Source: Deltaproteobacteria bacterium Ga0077539 (lineage in GTDB: Bacteria; Myxococcota_A; Polyangia; Polyangiales; Ga0077539). From it: DNA of 33,506 nt. Below the pieces are notes generated by a model. That model saw only the letters and a list, made by a program, of their open reading frames with translations, did not search any database and was not told where the DNA came from. Below are positions 1 through 8,862 of this stretch, piece by piece. The position numbers and the translations under genes were made by a program. Each line of letters starts with the position of its first letter. Positions within the stretch are counted from its first letter, which is position 1. The stretch spans positions 1 through 33,506 of the forward strand of contig LNEO01000112.1 in NCBI GenBank assembly GCA_001465015.1. Reading direction: 5' to 3'.

Positions 1-501
1 CCAATCCGATGCGCTTACGTCGACCGCTGGCTCGCCGTTCACGCCGCCTTCTTCCTCCATTCGGAGCTCCCGATCAAGAGGGGACCTGAACGGTTACGGG
101 TGCATAATGCGGACCCGACGTGCATGATCGTGATCAGACGTCATCACTCAGCGGAAAATCCTGTAGGTCACTTTAGTGTTGAGACTGTCGTGGACGGAAC
201 AGCTGTGCTGACACATCAGACGAAAGTCCCGGGCGGAACCGCAATCGTTCGTGTAAATGCAGCGGATCCGGACTCCATAGCACGAGTCAGAGATATGAGA
301 ATCGACCGTGTCAGTCCTGAGAATGCAAGAGCCGCGAGAGTTCGGCAGGAAGCAGAAGTTGGCCCATCTGGCCAGTACAACACGCGTAGCAACAATTGCG
401 CGACCCACTGTGTCAACGTGGCACGAGCAGGCGGAGTTGCCGATGTGCCTGAACCACACCAAGTGCGCGCGTTGGACGCATTCATGCGAGGAGGCGATTG
501 A
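1..501 (+). CDS. C-terminal part of a probable papain-fold (permuted NlpC/P60, LRAT-like) effector, truncated by window edge
   Basis: The frame is open from base 1 with no stop before the TGA at 499-501, so the gene very likely begins outside the window; a GTG at 100 is the first in-frame start codon. Two motifs suggest a circularly permuted papain fold: an early histidine in GHFSVET (about 60 codons from the left edge) and a late cysteine in YNTRSNNCATHCVNV, the order of the histidine and cysteine in LRAT/permuted NlpC-P60 proteins. Such domains often form the C-terminal toxic tip of polymorphic toxins (family knowledge). It overlaps the next gene by one base (TGATG). Base composition is clearly less GC-rich than the rest of the window, as expected for transferred toxin tips. 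The effector role is inference; an ordinary peptidase or amidase domain is possible. Confidence 0.55.
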   Translation, partial: PIRCAYVDRWLAVHAAFFLHSELPIKRGPERLRVHNADPTCMIVIRRHHSAENPVGHFSVETVVDGTAVLTHQTKVPGGTAIVRVNAADPDSIARVRDMRIDRVSPENARAARVRQEAEVGPSGQYNTRSNNCATHCVNVARAGGVADVPEPHQVRALDAFMRGGD

Positions 502-971
502 TGGCAATTCGAGAGGAAGTTCGCGCGGCAGTTCGTCGCGCCTCGATAGGCAGTGGCGTCGGACCTGCGTTGGATCAGTTCTTCGCCGATGCGTCGCTGG
601 ATTGGACCAAGATCGACGACCCTGTTCTTCGCGTGGTTGAGCTCTGGTATCGAAGTGCGAGTCATTCGACTCATCAGTACTGGACGTATGTGCACTCGTC
701 AGCGTTTAGTGCTGGCCCGCACACCCCGTCGGATCACGACATCGACGAATACGTTCGTCGCCCACTTGATGAAGAAGGGGCGCTTGAAGATGCGCTTGAC
801 GCTGCGTTTCTCGCACTGACCTCGTACGTGAACTGCTTCAATCAAGAGACTGCGATATCTCTTGTTCGAGCCATGGACGTCGTCGTTGAAGCGGAATTCG
901 CAGTTCTAAAGAAGAGTCGAGACTATTTGATGTTCATTCATCTTTCGAACTGGCTAATCAATGATCGCTAG
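501..971 (+). CDS. Small acidic helical protein, candidate immunity partner
   Basis: This is a 156-residue protein of unrecognised family. The ATG at 501 shares its A with the upstream TGA (499-501) and is preceded by a strong Shine-Dalgarno GAGGAGG (488-494, 6-nt spacing), so the two genes are translationally coupled. The sequence is predicted mostly helical and acidic (for example RRPLDEEGALEDALDAAF), has no signal peptide or membrane segment, and keeps the lower GC of the upstream gene. A small cytosolic acidic protein directly behind a toxin-like C-terminus is the classic position of an immunity protein. That role is inferred from context only. Confidence 0.6.
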   Translation: MAIREEVRAAVRRASIGSGVGPALDQFFADASLDWTKIDDPVLRVVELWYRSASHSTHQYWTYVHSSAFSAGPHTPSDHDIDEYVRRPLDEEGALEDALDAAFLALTSYVNCFNQETAISLVRAMDVVVEAEFAVLKKSRDYLMFIHLSNWLINDR

Positions 972-1145
972 TAGATGTGCAGTCGCGAGGATTGGCAACA
1001 ACGAGTGAAGGGACCGTCCGGCTGAGCGGCTGACGGGGGTTGAGTTTGTCGGAGAACAGAGTGGTCCGTGGAGGGAGCTCCGGGAGAAAATAGGGCCTAC
1101 CGCGACGCTGCAAGCCTGCCAGCCGTGCGTCGCGGAGGAGGCTTG

Positions 1146-1280
1146 ATGACAACTTCTCGCACGATCCCACCCGCTGTCTACTGCGCCGAGCGACGATTCG
1201 ACGCGCTCGTCGCCCTCGAGATGGGCGAGCTCACCGTCGCCCAGTTATTCGAGGGATTGGCTCAGCTCCGCCAGTGGTGA
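1146..1280 (+). CDS. Very small hypothetical protein (44 aa)
   Basis: A short ORF with a near-ideal Shine-Dalgarno GGAGGAGG (1134-1141) four bases before the ATG at 1146, which is the main support for it being translated. The product (MTTSRTIPPAVYCAERR..., ending LAQLRQW) has a basic, proline-containing start and an amphipathic helical second half. The frame is open further upstream to 1068, but that extension has no ribosome site. No family recognised. It sits between the effector/immunity pair and two weak minus-strand ORFs. Confidence 0.45.
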   Translation: MTTSRTIPPAVYCAERRFDALVALEMGELTVAQLFEGLAQLRQW

Positions 1281-1336
1281 TCAAGCGTACGTCCTATCCG
1301 ACGTCGCTTGTTTTCGTGTGCGCGATATAGCGGCGG

Positions 1337-1930
1337 TCACCCTGCGTCGTCGGGCGCGGTCGGGAGCAGTTCCTCGATCAGCCGCTCGTGCTTCTGCACG
1401 ACGGAGGAGCCGACGTCGAACACGCGCAGCCGTGAGGAGTCGATCACCACGAGCTTGCTTTCGTCTGTTGTAAACGCCGCGTGCGATTCGCGGGGCACCG
1501 ATGACACTCGACCGAGCGACGCGCGTCCGTCGCTCACCACGCCGTTGCCGTGAAGGAGGCGAAACGTCTGGTCGGACTTGCGCACGATCACGTGCGGGCC
1601 CGCTCGGCGTCGACCGAACCGCTCGGGTGTCAGGATCGGAATCGCTTCGCCCACAGGTTGAACGGAGCCCTCATCCTGCAGGGATGTGTGCTCCTCTTTC
1701 TCCCCGAGCGCCCACACATATCGCCCATCGGGAGTGTCGGCAGAACTGCTCGATGCCTCGATGATCTCCAGCGACGCGATCTCCGAGGGCTCGAGAGAAT
1801 CTGCCGCGAGCGCGGGTATCGAGCATGGCCCGTCGAGATTCGCGCTCGTGGTGCCCGAGTCACTTGCTGGGCGGGTAAACGCAAGCGCAGCGCCCACGCG
1901 GCGAGCGCCGACAAAGGGAACCCCTGCCAT
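1337..1930 (-). CDS. Hypothetical protein, possibly beta-rich
   Basis: About 197 codons starting at ATG 1930-1928, preceded on the minus strand by GGAG six bases upstream. Its ATG overlaps the stop of the ORF 1930-2271 in a TGATG arrangement, the main argument that it is real. The N-terminal half is low-complexity (Ala/Ser/Glu). The C-terminal half has alternating hydrophobic strands (HVIVRKSDQTFRLL, SKLVVIDSSRLRVFDV), like blades of a repeat-rich beta protein, but I recognise no family. Several overlapping frames are open here, so a degraded gene is also possible. Confidence 0.4.
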   Translation of the reverse strand: MAGVPFVGARRVGAALAFTRPASDSGTTSANLDGPCSIPALAADSLEPSEIASLEIIEASSSSADTPDGRYVWALGEKEEHTSLQDEGSVQPVGEAIPILTPERFGRRRAGPHVIVRKSDQTFRLLHGNGVVSDGRASLGRVSSVPRESHAAFTTDESKLVVIDSSRLRVFDVGSSVVQKHERLIEELLPTAPDDAG

Positions 1931-2271
1931 CACCCGCTCCGTCCCGAGTTCCGCGAACGCGGGTCCAGAATGGCACGCGCGAAATCAACGCGATCCCAAC
2001 GGGTGCTTCGTTCTCCGAGCGTTCCAGCGACGACGTCGCAGTCGTGGCAGCGCACTCCGTCATGCGTCCATCCGCGAAGGGCTCCACAGGCACAACAAAC
2101 GGGCGAATACTGTTGCTCGCTCAACACGCCGCGCGGCGCGGAGTACTCGTCTGGACGTTGTGCCGCGTCGAATAGCGCTGTGAGTTTCAACGTGAGCAGC
2201 GGGCAAGCGCAGCACGATCGAGAGGGATTGTCAGCACGGTCGCGCTCGGGCGCGCCAGTCGTCGCCCCCAT
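1930..2271 (-). CDS. Small cysteine-rich, zinc-ribbon-like hypothetical protein
   Basis: An ORF of up to 113 codons whose TGA overlaps the ATG of the following minus-strand ORF (TGATG), suggesting a two-gene transcript. It contains two cysteine pairs, VCCACG and VRCHDC, about 14 residues apart, compatible with a small zinc ribbon, plus a further CCAC near the N-terminus. The start at 2271 lies only 20 bases from the divergent gene at 2292 and has no Shine-Dalgarno, so the true start is probably internal. Reality of the gene is uncertain; a shadow or decayed gene is an alternative. Confidence 0.35.
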   Translation of the reverse strand: MGATTGAPERDRADNPSRSCCACPLLTLKLTALFDAAQRPDEYSAPRGVLSEQQYSPVCCACGALRGWTHDGVRCHDCDVVAGTLGERSTRWDRVDFARAILDPRSRNSGRSG

Positions 2272-2291
2272 CCGCGCTACAGTCGCTCGCG

Positions 2292-3197
2292 ATGAAGTAC
2301 TGGCGGACGATGCGCGCGTTCGTGGTGGGCTACCTCGGCCTGTCCGCGTTGGGGGCCATCATCGCGGCGATCGCCACGGGAAGCCTTGCCGCGGTCGGCG
2401 TGGCTGCGGCCAGCTGCACCATCGCTGCCTTCGCGTGGTTCATGTTTCAAAAGGCCATGGACGCGTTCGCGGCGGCGGTCGGTCGCTCGCGCGCTACGCT
2501 CGACGCGCTCGCGACGCGCGGGATGGACTCTCCCAAGAGCCCCGTTCAAGAGAAGTGGGACGCCTCGGTCGCGCAGACGTTTCTCGGATCGCGACACACC
2601 CTGTCCTGGACCAACATGGGCAGCGGTCTGACCCTGGACGCAACGCACGACGGAGCTCGATGGCAGTTCGCGAGCTATGTGCAACCGACGCGAAACTCGC
2701 CGATGTACCTCGTGAGCTCGTATGCGCGGGTGGAGCTCGGCGGGGCGAACATCCCGTTCAAGATCGCGCGGCAGGGCGTCGGCGGTCGTCTCGCTGCGGC
2801 GCTCGGCGCACCGACGGACGCGCAGATCGGCGACGAGACCTTCGACAAGACCTTTGCGCTGACTGGTGATGCTGCGCTGTTGCGTGAAGTGCTCGACGAG
2901 CGCACCCGCCGCGAGCTCCTCGCGTTGAGCGCTGCAGCTTCGGGCAGCTACTTCAACTTGGATCTCGAGGTCGTCGGCGAGAGCCTCGTGCTCCACTGGC
3001 CCGGCGAGCTCGACGTACTGCTCGCGATGCGGCTCCGTGATTTCATGGGTCACTTGCGCGCTAGACTGCTCGAAGCCCTCGCGCGAAGGGCGGTCACCGG
3101 CGTTCGCGTGGGCGGGTTTCGCTCGATGGGTGAGACCGCAGCCCAGAGCGAAGTCGCCGTAGAGTCGCCCGCGCAAGAGGGCTCCTCGCGCCGGTGA
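2292..3197 (+). CDS. Membrane protein with two N-terminal TM helices and a soluble domain
   Basis: A 301-residue protein. Residues about 8-28 and 32-52 are two hydrophobic helices separated by a short turn. The remaining ~240 residues form a soluble domain, probably cytoplasmic, with conserved-looking segments such as DETFDKTFALTGDAALLREVLDERTRRELLAL. This helical-hairpin-plus-soluble-domain layout is common in uncharacterised myxobacterial proteins and somewhat recalls DUF3137, but I cannot assign a family. The C-terminal ~30 residues are polar and probably disordered. The stop at 3195-3197 lies upstream of the P450 start. No clear Shine-Dalgarno is visible, as for many genes here. Confidence 0.8.
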   Translation: MKYWRTMRAFVVGYLGLSALGAIIAAIATGSLAAVGVAAASCTIAAFAWFMFQKAMDAFAAAVGRSRATLDALATRGMDSPKSPVQEKWDASVAQTFLGSRHTLSWTNMGSGLTLDATHDGARWQFASYVQPTRNSPMYLVSSYARVELGGANIPFKIARQGVGGRLAAALGAPTDAQIGDETFDKTFALTGDAALLREVLDERTRRELLALSAAASGSYFNLDLEVVGESLVLHWPGELDVLLAMRLRDFMGHLRARLLEALARRAVTGVRVGGFRSMGETAAQSEVAVESPAQEGSSRR

Positions 3198-3373
3198 TCG
3201 AGCTGCGAAGAGCCCGGTCGATCACCGACGCTCGCGCCACCGATGGTCGTCGCTCTTCTCGCGTTCTCAACGGGCACCGGGCCCTTTCGAGCGTACGATC
3301 GTCGCCGAATCGATGTGGTCCGAGCGCCTCGAGCGCTGATCGTCTTCGCGTGCAGTCTCCACAGGAGTCCTCG

Positions 3374-4750
3374 TTGGTCCTCGTCCCGTCTGGTCCGCCG
3401 GCCATCGGCCACAATCCGCTCGCGCTGCTGCGCTATCTGCGGGCCTTTCAAACAAGCCCACTTGAATTCGTGGGTGGTCGATTCGCGCGCTACGGCGATC
3501 TGTACACGACGTCGATCCGAGGGACGCCCCTGTTTGTGACCCGACACCCCGAGCACATCCACGAGGTGCTCGTGAGCAAGGGAGCCAGCTTTGCAAAACC
3601 CGAGACTGGGCTCGGCGCAAAGCAGCTCCGACGCTTTCTCGGTCGGGGGCTGGTGACGTCCAACGGGGACTTCTGGCGCCGGCAGCGGCGCATGATCAAC
3701 CCTGCGTTCGGGCGAAAGCGCATCGAGGCGCTCGGGGATGTCATGGTGGCCCACGCGCGAGCGCTCGGAGAGCGGTGGAGGCCGGGCGAGACCCGCGACA
3801 TCGCCGAGGACATGATGTCTCTCACGCTGGGGATCGTCGCCAAGACGCTCTTCGATCACGACCCGCGCGGCGAAGAAGACCGCATCGCCCGCGCGCTCGA
3901 TGCGTTTCGATCGTTCTCGGGTCCGAGCGTGCTCTTGCCCGAGTGGGTTCCGCTCGCGAGCGTTCAGCGTCCGCGCCGCGCGCTCGCGGACGTCAACGAG
4001 ATCGTTTACGGGCTCATCGACTCGCGACGGGCAGAGCCCGAGTCAGCGCTCGCGGCCCGCAACGACCTGCTCAGCGCGCTCGTCCTCGCGACGAGCGAGC
4101 CAGACGGCGAAGCGCCCGGCGCGCGCATGACCCGCGAAGAGCTCCGCGACGAGATCCTCACGCTGTTTCTCGCGGGACACGAGACCACGTCGCAGGCGCT
4201 GACGTGGACCTGGTACCTGCTCTCTCAGCACCCCGACGTCGAAGCGCAGCTCCATCACGAGGTCGACTCGGTCCTTCAGGGACAGCCCGCCACCAGCGCC
4301 TCGCAGCTGCCCGTTACCGATCGCATTTTGTCCGAGTCGATGCGGCTTTTTCCGCCGGTGACCACGATTCCGCGCGTGGCCATCGAGGACGTCGAGGTCG
4401 GCGGCTACCGCGTCCCGGCCGGGGCCGACATGATTTGTTGGGTGTACTTCGCGCAGCGCGATCCGCGGTGGTGGCGAGAGGCCGAGCGCTTCGACCCCGA
4501 TCGCTTTCTGCCCGAGCGCTTCGCGACCGTCGTGCGCGGGGCGTACACGCCGTTTGGCGCAGGCCAGCGCCAGTGCATCGGTCGACACTTCTCGCTCATG
4601 GAGGCGAGGCTCTTGCTCGCGACGCTCGCGCAGCGCTACCGCCTGCGACTCGCGGCGGGCCATCGCGTCGAGAAGCGCATCGCGGTCACGATGTCGCCGC
4701 GCTACGGAATGCGCATGACCCTCGAGCCCCGGTCGATCGCCGCGCCTTGA
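3374..4750 (+). CDS. Cytochrome P450 monooxygenase
   Basis: A heme-thiolate monooxygenase. Family signatures appear in order: the I-helix oxygen-activation motif AGHETTSQ, the K-helix ExxR (ESMR), the meander FDPDRFLPERF, and the heme-binding loop PFGAGQRQCIG, with axial cysteine 401 counted from the start used here. I chose the TTG at 3374 because AGGAG (3363-3367) lies six bases upstream and the product then begins VLVPSGPPAIGHNP, matching the proline-rich P450 entry. Longer in-frame starts back to 3194 would add an arginine-rich, non-coding-looking tail. Length (458 aa) is normal for soluble class I or CYP4/CYP102-like bacterial P450s; no N-terminal anchor or fused reductase is present, so separate redox partners are needed. 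Substrate unknown. Confidence 0.95.
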   Translation: MVLVPSGPPAIGHNPLALLRYLRAFQTSPLEFVGGRFARYGDLYTTSIRGTPLFVTRHPEHIHEVLVSKGASFAKPETGLGAKQLRRFLGRGLVTSNGDFWRRQRRMINPAFGRKRIEALGDVMVAHARALGERWRPGETRDIAEDMMSLTLGIVAKTLFDHDPRGEEDRIARALDAFRSFSGPSVLLPEWVPLASVQRPRRALADVNEIVYGLIDSRRAEPESALAARNDLLSALVLATSEPDGEAPGARMTREELRDEILTLFLAGHETTSQALTWTWYLLSQHPDVEAQLHHEVDSVLQGQPATSASQLPVTDRILSESMRLFPPVTTIPRVAIEDVEVGGYRVPAGADMICWVYFAQRDPRWWREAERFDPDRFLPERFATVVRGAYTPFGAGQRQCIGRHFSLMEARLLLATLAQRYRLRLAAGHRVEKRIAVTMSPRYGMRMTLEPRSIAAP

Positions 4751-4756
4751 AAATGT

Positions 4757-4829
4757 GCGGTCGCCACGGACTCGAACCGGGTAGGCCGCGCTTTGGAGAC
4801 GCGTGGCTCGACGCTTTGCCTTCGACCGC
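4757..4829 (-). tRNA. tRNA-Trp(CCA)-like sequence, probably degenerate
   Basis: On the minus strand the segment lengths follow a tRNA. A 7-bp perfect acceptor stem pairs 4823-4829 with 4757-4763. There is a short D-stem (GGCA/AGCC, three pairs), a 5-bp anticodon stem closing the loop CTCCAAA (4792-4798) with anticodon CCA at 4794-4796, a 5-nt variable loop, and the T-loop TTCGAGT (4770-4776) with closing G-C pairs. Departures are the missing GG in the D-loop, no T at position 8, one T-stem mismatch, one extra base between T- and acceptor stems, and no encoded CCA. It most likely is a tRNA pseudogene or a tRNA-derived attachment remnant; a functional but divergent tRNA is less likely. Confidence 0.5.
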
Positions 4830-4841
4830 GGTGAGAGTCTC

Positions 4842-5774
4842 TCACTTCTTCAACCCGACGTCGTCGGGCGTCGGCGTCGTGAGCGCGATGCCCTCGGGCG
4901 TCTCGGCGATCCAGCGCACACCGAGATCGGCGATCGCGATCCACGGCTCGAACGGGTCCTTGATCCGAGCGCGCGCGGGAAGAACATAGTTCGGAAAGTA
5001 CTGTGACGGTCCGAACGGCGTCGGCTCGTCTCCCGCGACGCGCTCGAGCGCGCGCACGAAGCGCGAGTTGGCTTCGCTCGAAAATAGCCCCGCGGCGACG
5101 GCAGCGTTCGGAGTGCGACGGGGGGCAGCCTGCAGCCGATTGACCAGCGCTACGAGCGACGCGTAGTCGCCATCGAGGCTCGCCGCGAGCGCCTCGCGCA
5201 TGGGCGCTGGCATCGTCGGCGCGCTGGGGCTCTGGGCGAGCGAGGCTCGCAAGACCCACAACGATCGTTCGAACGCCTCGACCGAAGCGAGGGGGGCTCT
5301 CTGCGTCTGGTAGCGACGCGAGAGCCACACGACCTTGGGGCCCATTTCGACGGGCGCTCCGACGGTGGACCACGCGCTCGTGCGCCGGTGGCACTCGCGC
5401 GCCAGCGACTCGGCCTCTATCAGCGATCGAGCCATGGCCGCGAGCAGCGCGGCCCAGCGCACTTCGATCGGCGCTCGCGCGGCGGTGGTGGTGAAGCCCG
5501 CGCCGAGCGAGACCCTCTCGACGAGCGATGCGTCGACGTCGATGAGCGCGCGTTTTCTACGGTAGAACTGCTTCGGAAGCCCGAACCAACGGTGGCCTTC
5601 CGAGAGCCACGCCTCCGGCACGAAGCCGTTGGCCGAGAGCGCCTCCCACGCGGCGACTCCGTTGGGGTAGCGCGTCGCGATCCGCAGGCACGCGTCGAGC
5701 TGCTCGGCCCGAACGGTCGTGGCTCTTCGCGCTCGAAGCGCGGCGACTTCGAGGGTTTCGGGGTCGATGACCAT
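4842..5774 (-). CDS. Hypothetical protein (310 aa)
   Basis: Starts at ATG 5774-5772 with GAAGG about five bases upstream on the minus strand. The product is soluble, with no signal peptide or membrane helix. It opens with a strand-helix segment (MVIDPETLEVAALRARR) and has a tryptophan/proline-containing region (EAWLSEGHRWFGLPKQFYRRKR) and a long helical middle. I recognise no domain. It follows the AlkB-like gene in the same direction with a 74-base gap, so the two may be co-transcribed. A short inverted repeat (GTGAGA/TCTCAC, 4831-4845) overlaps its stop codon. Confidence 0.75.
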   Translation of the reverse strand: MVIDPETLEVAALRARRATTVRAEQLDACLRIATRYPNGVAAWEALSANGFVPEAWLSEGHRWFGLPKQFYRRKRALIDVDASLVERVSLGAGFTTTAARAPIEVRWAALLAAMARSLIEAESLARECHRRTSAWSTVGAPVEMGPKVVWLSRRYQTQRAPLASVEAFERSLWVLRASLAQSPSAPTMPAPMREALAASLDGDYASLVALVNRLQAAPRRTPNAAVAAGLFSSEANSRFVRALERVAGDEPTPFGPSQYFPNYVLPARARIKDPFEPWIAIADLGVRWIAETPEGIALTTPTPDDVGLKK

Positions 5775-5848
5775 CGTTGCCTTCGGGGAGAGTGTGAACC
5801 GCGGAGCTGCGATCTACCGCTCGCGCGCGGCGATCGGACAATGGTGAC

Positions 5849-6415
5849 TCAACGGAGGATCGTGCGAAAGGTCACTGACACGCGGCGCGCGCGCGGGACG
5901 CGGACCCCGTCGACGACGTCGGTCTTTCTCGCGGCGATGCCGTGCGTGAATCGCGTTCTCGCAGCGCCAGCGAGCACGAGCATCGAGCCAGGCTCGAGCC
6001 GCACCGAATGGGTCTGTGGCGACGCTGCCTCTGTGTCTCTCAGGTCCATCGTGCAGGCGGCGCCGAGCGAGAGCGAGAGCACCACCGGGCCGAAGCACGG
6101 GAGGCAGTCGATGTGCGCGGAGATTCCCTGGCCGGGGAGGTACTCGTTGACGATCACCTGCTCGGGCTCGGCAGAGAGCCCCGCTCGAGCGACGCGCTCG
6201 GACAGCGCTTTGGCCCACGAGGGAAGCGGGCCGAGCTTCATCGAAGCGTCCACCGAACGCGCTTTGTAGTCGTAGCGCCAGCCGTGGTGCTGCACGCGCC
6301 GCGCGAGGTCGTCGCGCCAGGGCATCGCGTCGATTTCGCTCAGCAACGATCGGGATGAAGCTTCGTCGAGCCATCGCTCGAGCACAGAGAGGCCCTCGAT
6401 CTGCGTCGAAATCAT
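5849..6415 (-). CDS. AlkB-type Fe(II)/2-oxoglutarate dioxygenase
   Basis: A 188-residue AlkB-family dioxygenase that would demethylate alkylated nucleic acid (or protein) by oxidative dealkylation. Counting from ATG 6415, the iron triad is H101-x-D103 (NEYLPGQGISAHID) and H158 (FTHGIAAR). The 2-oxoglutarate-binding RxxxxxR motif is R178-R184 (RVSVTFR) close to the C-terminus. The NEYLPGQGISAHID segment resembles the ALKBH8-type branch more than E. coli AlkB. A longer reading from TTG 6454 is possible, but the 13 extra residues are arginine-rich and the ATG fits the family better. It lies divergent from the flavin oxidoreductase gene. Confidence 0.88.
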   Translation of the reverse strand: MISTQIEGLSVLERWLDEASSRSLLSEIDAMPWRDDLARRVQHHGWRYDYKARSVDASMKLGPLPSWAKALSERVARAGLSAEPEQVIVNEYLPGQGISAHIDCLPCFGPVVLSLSLGAACTMDLRDTEAASPQTHSVRLEPGSMLVLAGAARTRFTHGIAARKTDVVDGVRVPRARRVSVTFRTILR

Positions 6416-6586
6416 CGAGCTGCGCGCTCTGCGCACTCGATCGCGCGTTGGCAACTGCCGCCGCCTGGACTCTCACCAGGTAGGTCGCGCCTGGCGAGCG
6501 CGCAGCTCGTGGTCTTCGCTCTCGGCGGCGACGCCAGTGTCTCACAGCGAGGGGGCTTGGGTTTGGGTATCGTGGTCGTCGAATCG

Positions 6587-8050
<1,464 letters not shown>

Positions 8051-8827
8051 TCACGGGCGGCGCCATTGACCGCGCACGGGCGCGCGATGCGGAGGTCTGC
8101 ACGCCTCGCTCACGGCGACGCCGATCGGTTGAACCCCGAGAAACCAGCCCACGCACGCCGCTGCGCCAAGTTTTGTGACGAGGCTCGCGAACGATCCTCC
8201 CGCGAAGCACAGCGCTGTCGCCCCGGCGAGCGCTGCGAGCTCGAGCGCGATGAAGACCGCGACGAGCGCGCGTCTCCTGGCGATCCAGCGCCGCGCCGAG
8301 GGCTCGTCGAACACCCAGGTGGTCTCGGTCTCGCCCGCGGGCAAGGCGACGGCGACCGCGGCCCCTTCGCCGAGCGCGCCGCGCAACGTGCGGAGGTAGC
8401 CGCTCGATCGCTTCGACTCGTCCCACGCTCGTTCGAGCGCCGCGCCATCGGGAGCAACGCTCGGATCGTGCGGCTCGACCCAGACCTCTGCGCGCTCGTC
8501 GCTCGCGGCGGCGATCGTGCGCTCGCTCGCGTTCGACAGGGCGATAGCGCCTCCGTAGACCGTCGATCGGTAGGCGCGGTCTTTGAAGTGAATGGCCAGC
8601 CCCGAGCGCGCGTCGGCGGCCTGACCGAGCTGCTCGACGGAGTGCGACGCGAGCGCGTTGTCTGGCCCGTCTCCGCGCAGGACGACTCCACGGAGCAGGG
8701 GCCCGTTCAACCGCGCGAGCCGTCGATGAAGCGCTCGGAGCTCGCCGAGCGCGGCAGCCGCGATCAGCAGCGCGTTGATCCAGACGATGGATAGCCCCAG
8801 CCCAGCCATCAGTTCGTTCGATAGCAT
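8051..8827 (-). CDS. Membrane protein with three predicted TM segments
   Basis: A 258-residue protein starting at ATG 8827-8825. Hydrophobic segments lie at residues about 8-28, 188-210 and 214-240, leaving a ~150-residue soluble loop with strands such as GLAIHFKDRAYRSTVYGG. This layout recalls membrane proteins with a GIDE-like soluble domain, but I cannot confirm that family. It follows the desaturase gene on the same strand with a 35-base gap, so it is probably in the same transcript. Its stop codon directly abuts the stop of the convergent flavoprotein gene (8050/8051). Confidence 0.8.
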   Translation of the reverse strand: MLSNELMAGLGLSIVWINALLIAAAALGELRALHRRLARLNGPLLRGVVLRGDGPDNALASHSVEQLGQAADARSGLAIHFKDRAYRSTVYGGAIALSNASERTIAAASDERAEVWVEPHDPSVAPDGAALERAWDESKRSSGYLRTLRGALGEGAAVAVALPAGETETTWVFDEPSARRWIARRRALVAVFIALELAALAGATALCFAGGSFASLVTKLGAAACVGWFLGVQPIGVAVSEACRPPHRAPVRGQWRRP

Positions 8828-8862
8828 CGGTTGCTTCGTTTGCTCGGCGGATGGGGGGATGT

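Noticed and set aside
1014..1036. CCGTC/GACGG hairpin as terminator of the candidate immunity gene
   Set aside because: Only five pairs with a 13-base loop and no T-tract; weak in such GC-rich DNA.
1550..2869. Plus-strand frame of ~440 codons
   Set aside because: Arginine-rich, no motifs, and overlaps the well-supported membrane protein gene at 2292 in another frame.
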